Source: Bdellovibrio bacteriovorus W
GTDB taxonomy: Bacteria > Bdellovibrionota > Bdellovibrionia > Bdellovibrionales > Bdellovibrionaceae
NCBI GenBank assembly: GCA_000525675.1
Contig: CP002190.1
Span: 1,550,001 to 1,614,000, forward strand
Reading direction: 5' to 3'
DNA length: 64,000 bases
Of the stretch, positions 63,028 through 64,000 are shown one piece after another. The position numbers and the translations under genes are program-made. Each line of letters opens with the position of its first letter. Position 1 is the first letter of the stretch. The notes beneath the pieces were generated by a model that saw nothing but the letters and a program-made list of their open reading frames with translations, did no database searches and was not told the DNA's origin.

Positions 63028-63058
63028 AAAAAACAGCTCTCTAGGGAGCTGTTTTTAA
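63028..63058. terminator. Shared terminator of trhO and LysR gene
   Basis: AAAAACAGCTC / GAGCTGTTTTT; it includes the last bases of the LysR gene and serves both convergent transcripts. Confidence 0.9.
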
Positions 63059-63952
63059 TTTCTGACTCATAATCTCAGAAGCTACTTTTAAAAATGCACG
63101 TAAATTCGGAGAAGGATATCTGTGGGCTGGATACACGAAATGCAATGGGCGCGGGTTTGATCTCCAGCCTGGTAGCAATTGCACGAGTTTACCTTTTTTG
63201 GATTCGACGGTGCAAAAGAAAGTCGGTAATAAAGCAATTCCCAATCCTGCCAAAGCCAACGACTTCACCACCTCTAATTCATTCACCTTCACTCGGGTCA
63301 TCACCGGAACTTGAGCTTTGCCCTTAGCTCCCTCAAGAGTCCATGTATCCTTTCCAAGTGGAGTGAATTGAATGCATTGATGCTCTGAAAGATCTTTGGG
63401 AGTTTTTGGAGTCTTGTGCTTTTTCAAATATTGCGGTGATGCGAACGGAGCAAAGTAGGCAGTTCCAAGTTTCTTGGCAATTAAAGATGAGTCCTTAAGA
63501 TCTCCCGCGCGAATAGCGAGATCAACTCCTTCAGAGACTAAATTCAAAGTCTCATCCGAAAGAATCATCTCTAAATCTACTTCTGGATACTGCTTTCCAA
63601 ACTCTGCCAAAACATCAACCAAAAGATAATTTGCAAGAAAAACGGGTGCGGTAATCCTCAAAGTTCCGCGTGGGGTTTCCTGAGAACTTAAAACACTGCT
63701 CTCGGCCTGGGTGATTTCGTTTAAACCTTGAAGAGCTTTTTCGAAATAAACTTGTCCAATTTCGGTCACATGAAGCTGGCGTGTCGTACGTTTTAAAAGA
63801 CTCACACCCAATCGTTTTTCAAGACTAGAGACTCGCGCGCTCACCGTCGAGTTGGGCATGCCCAAAGCTTTTGCTGCTTTTGAGAAGCTTCCCATTTGAA
63901 CTACTTTTACAAAAACCATGATCTCATTGAGATCCAGAACTTGTGTATTCAT
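63041..63952 (-). CDS. LysR-family transcriptional regulator
   Basis: This 303-residue regulator starts at ATG 63952 with AGGGG upstream, preferred to 63982. The helix-turn-helix is at about 20-45 (GSFSKAAKALGMPNSTVSAR, VSSLEKRLGVSLLKRTTR). Residues ~90-295 are the effector-binding domain (PRGTLRITAPVFLANYLL). It resembles the DmlR/PA-type subgroup. No target gene is adjacent in the window; a divergent partner would lie beyond the right edge. Confidence 0.93.
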   Translation of the reverse strand: MNTQVLDLNEIMVFVKVVQMGSFSKAAKALGMPNSTVSARVSSLEKRLGVSLLKRTTRQLHVTEIGQVYFEKALQGLNEITQAESSVLSSQETPRGTLRITAPVFLANYLLVDVLAEFGKQYPEVDLEMILSDETLNLVSEGVDLAIRAGDLKDSSLIAKKLGTAYFAPFASPQYLKKHKTPKTPKDLSEHQCIQFTPLGKDTWTLEGAKGKAQVPVMTRVKVNELEVVKSLALAGLGIALLPTFFCTVESKKGKLVQLLPGWRSNPRPLHFVYPAHRYPSPNLRAFLKVASEIMSQKLKTAP

Positions 63953-64000
63953 AGGCCCCTTTGTCGTGTGACTTTCTAACATAGTACGGATATTTACGGT

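Noticed and set aside
1-64000. CRISPR arrays, insertion sequences, prophage, integrase sites, defence islands
   Set aside because: No regularly spaced repeats, transposase or integrase motifs or restriction/defence proteins were seen; gene order is that of a stable chromosome.

Overview
The window is chromosomal DNA of a Gram-negative, diderm bacterium, most likely a member of the Bdellovibrionota (Bdellovibrio or Pseudobdellovibrio type). This is an inference from the mix of genes: many lipoproteins and exported proteins of unknown role, GYF_2/PilZ proteins, long coiled-coil proteins, an LptD, a VKOR-DsbA fusion, a condensin operon with very acidic ScpA/ScpB, and mid-40s %GC by eye. No rRNA is present to settle the taxonomy. 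I see no phage, transposase, CRISPR array, toxin-antitoxin pair or recognisable defence system. Gene density is high and most genes are housekeeping.

Layout: 1-5.3 kb holds a truncated outer-membrane protein and two lipoproteins, one of them a large TolB-like propeller whose start codon lies in a perfect hairpin. 5.3-11.5 kb holds a possible structured RNA, the Kup potassium transporter, a 52-residue membrane protein, a flavin reductase, a GYF_2-PilZ protein and a divergent pair (MnmC-N-like methyltransferase and YhcC-type radical SAM protein). 11.5-15.6 kb is the class I ribonucleotide reductase locus (nrdA, nrdB) behind a long leader full of hairpins. 15.7-23.1 kb has a periplasmic-binding-like protein and a lipoprotein, then a six-gene minus-strand operon: M50 protease, trpS (with an iron-sulfur-type Cys motif), scpA, scpB, an HTTM-partner protein and an HTTM protein. 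23.2-30.4 kb has an acyl-CoA dehydrogenase, a peptide-binding protein, a cNMP-binding/EAL protein, a small Cys-rich protein, a coupled SDR / pyruvoyl-tetrahydropterin synthase / pseudouridine synthase operon, tRNA-Ala(GGC) and a glutamine amidotransferase.

30.4-46 kb holds an exported protein with an IucA/IucC-like signature, an RCC1-repeat lipoprotein with a probable late frameshift, an LCM-type methyltransferase, a DUF455 ferritin-like protein, YebC, a ClpP-like periplasmic protein, YceI, pyruvate kinase cotranscribed with a coiled-coil protein, a TPR/exported pair, HU, and a GYF_2/ChaN-like pair. 46-52.6 kb holds the VKOR-DsbA fusion, a coiled-coil protein, a STAS protein and LptD. 52.6-58.2 kb is the conserved translation cluster ffh-rpsP-khpA-rimM-trmD-(SPOUT methylase)-rplS-rnhB-yraN, all on the minus strand. 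58.3-64 kb has an ABC-2 exporter, prfC, trhO and a LysR regulator.

Nothing here reads as a wholly new multi-gene system. The best leads are RNA-level or domain-level: the nrdA leader, the start-codon hairpin at 4583-4609, the RNA candidate near 5.5 kb, the [4Fe-4S]-type TrpRS, the acidic ScpB, the tetrahydropterin-like gene pair, and several odd domain proteins with no assigned job.
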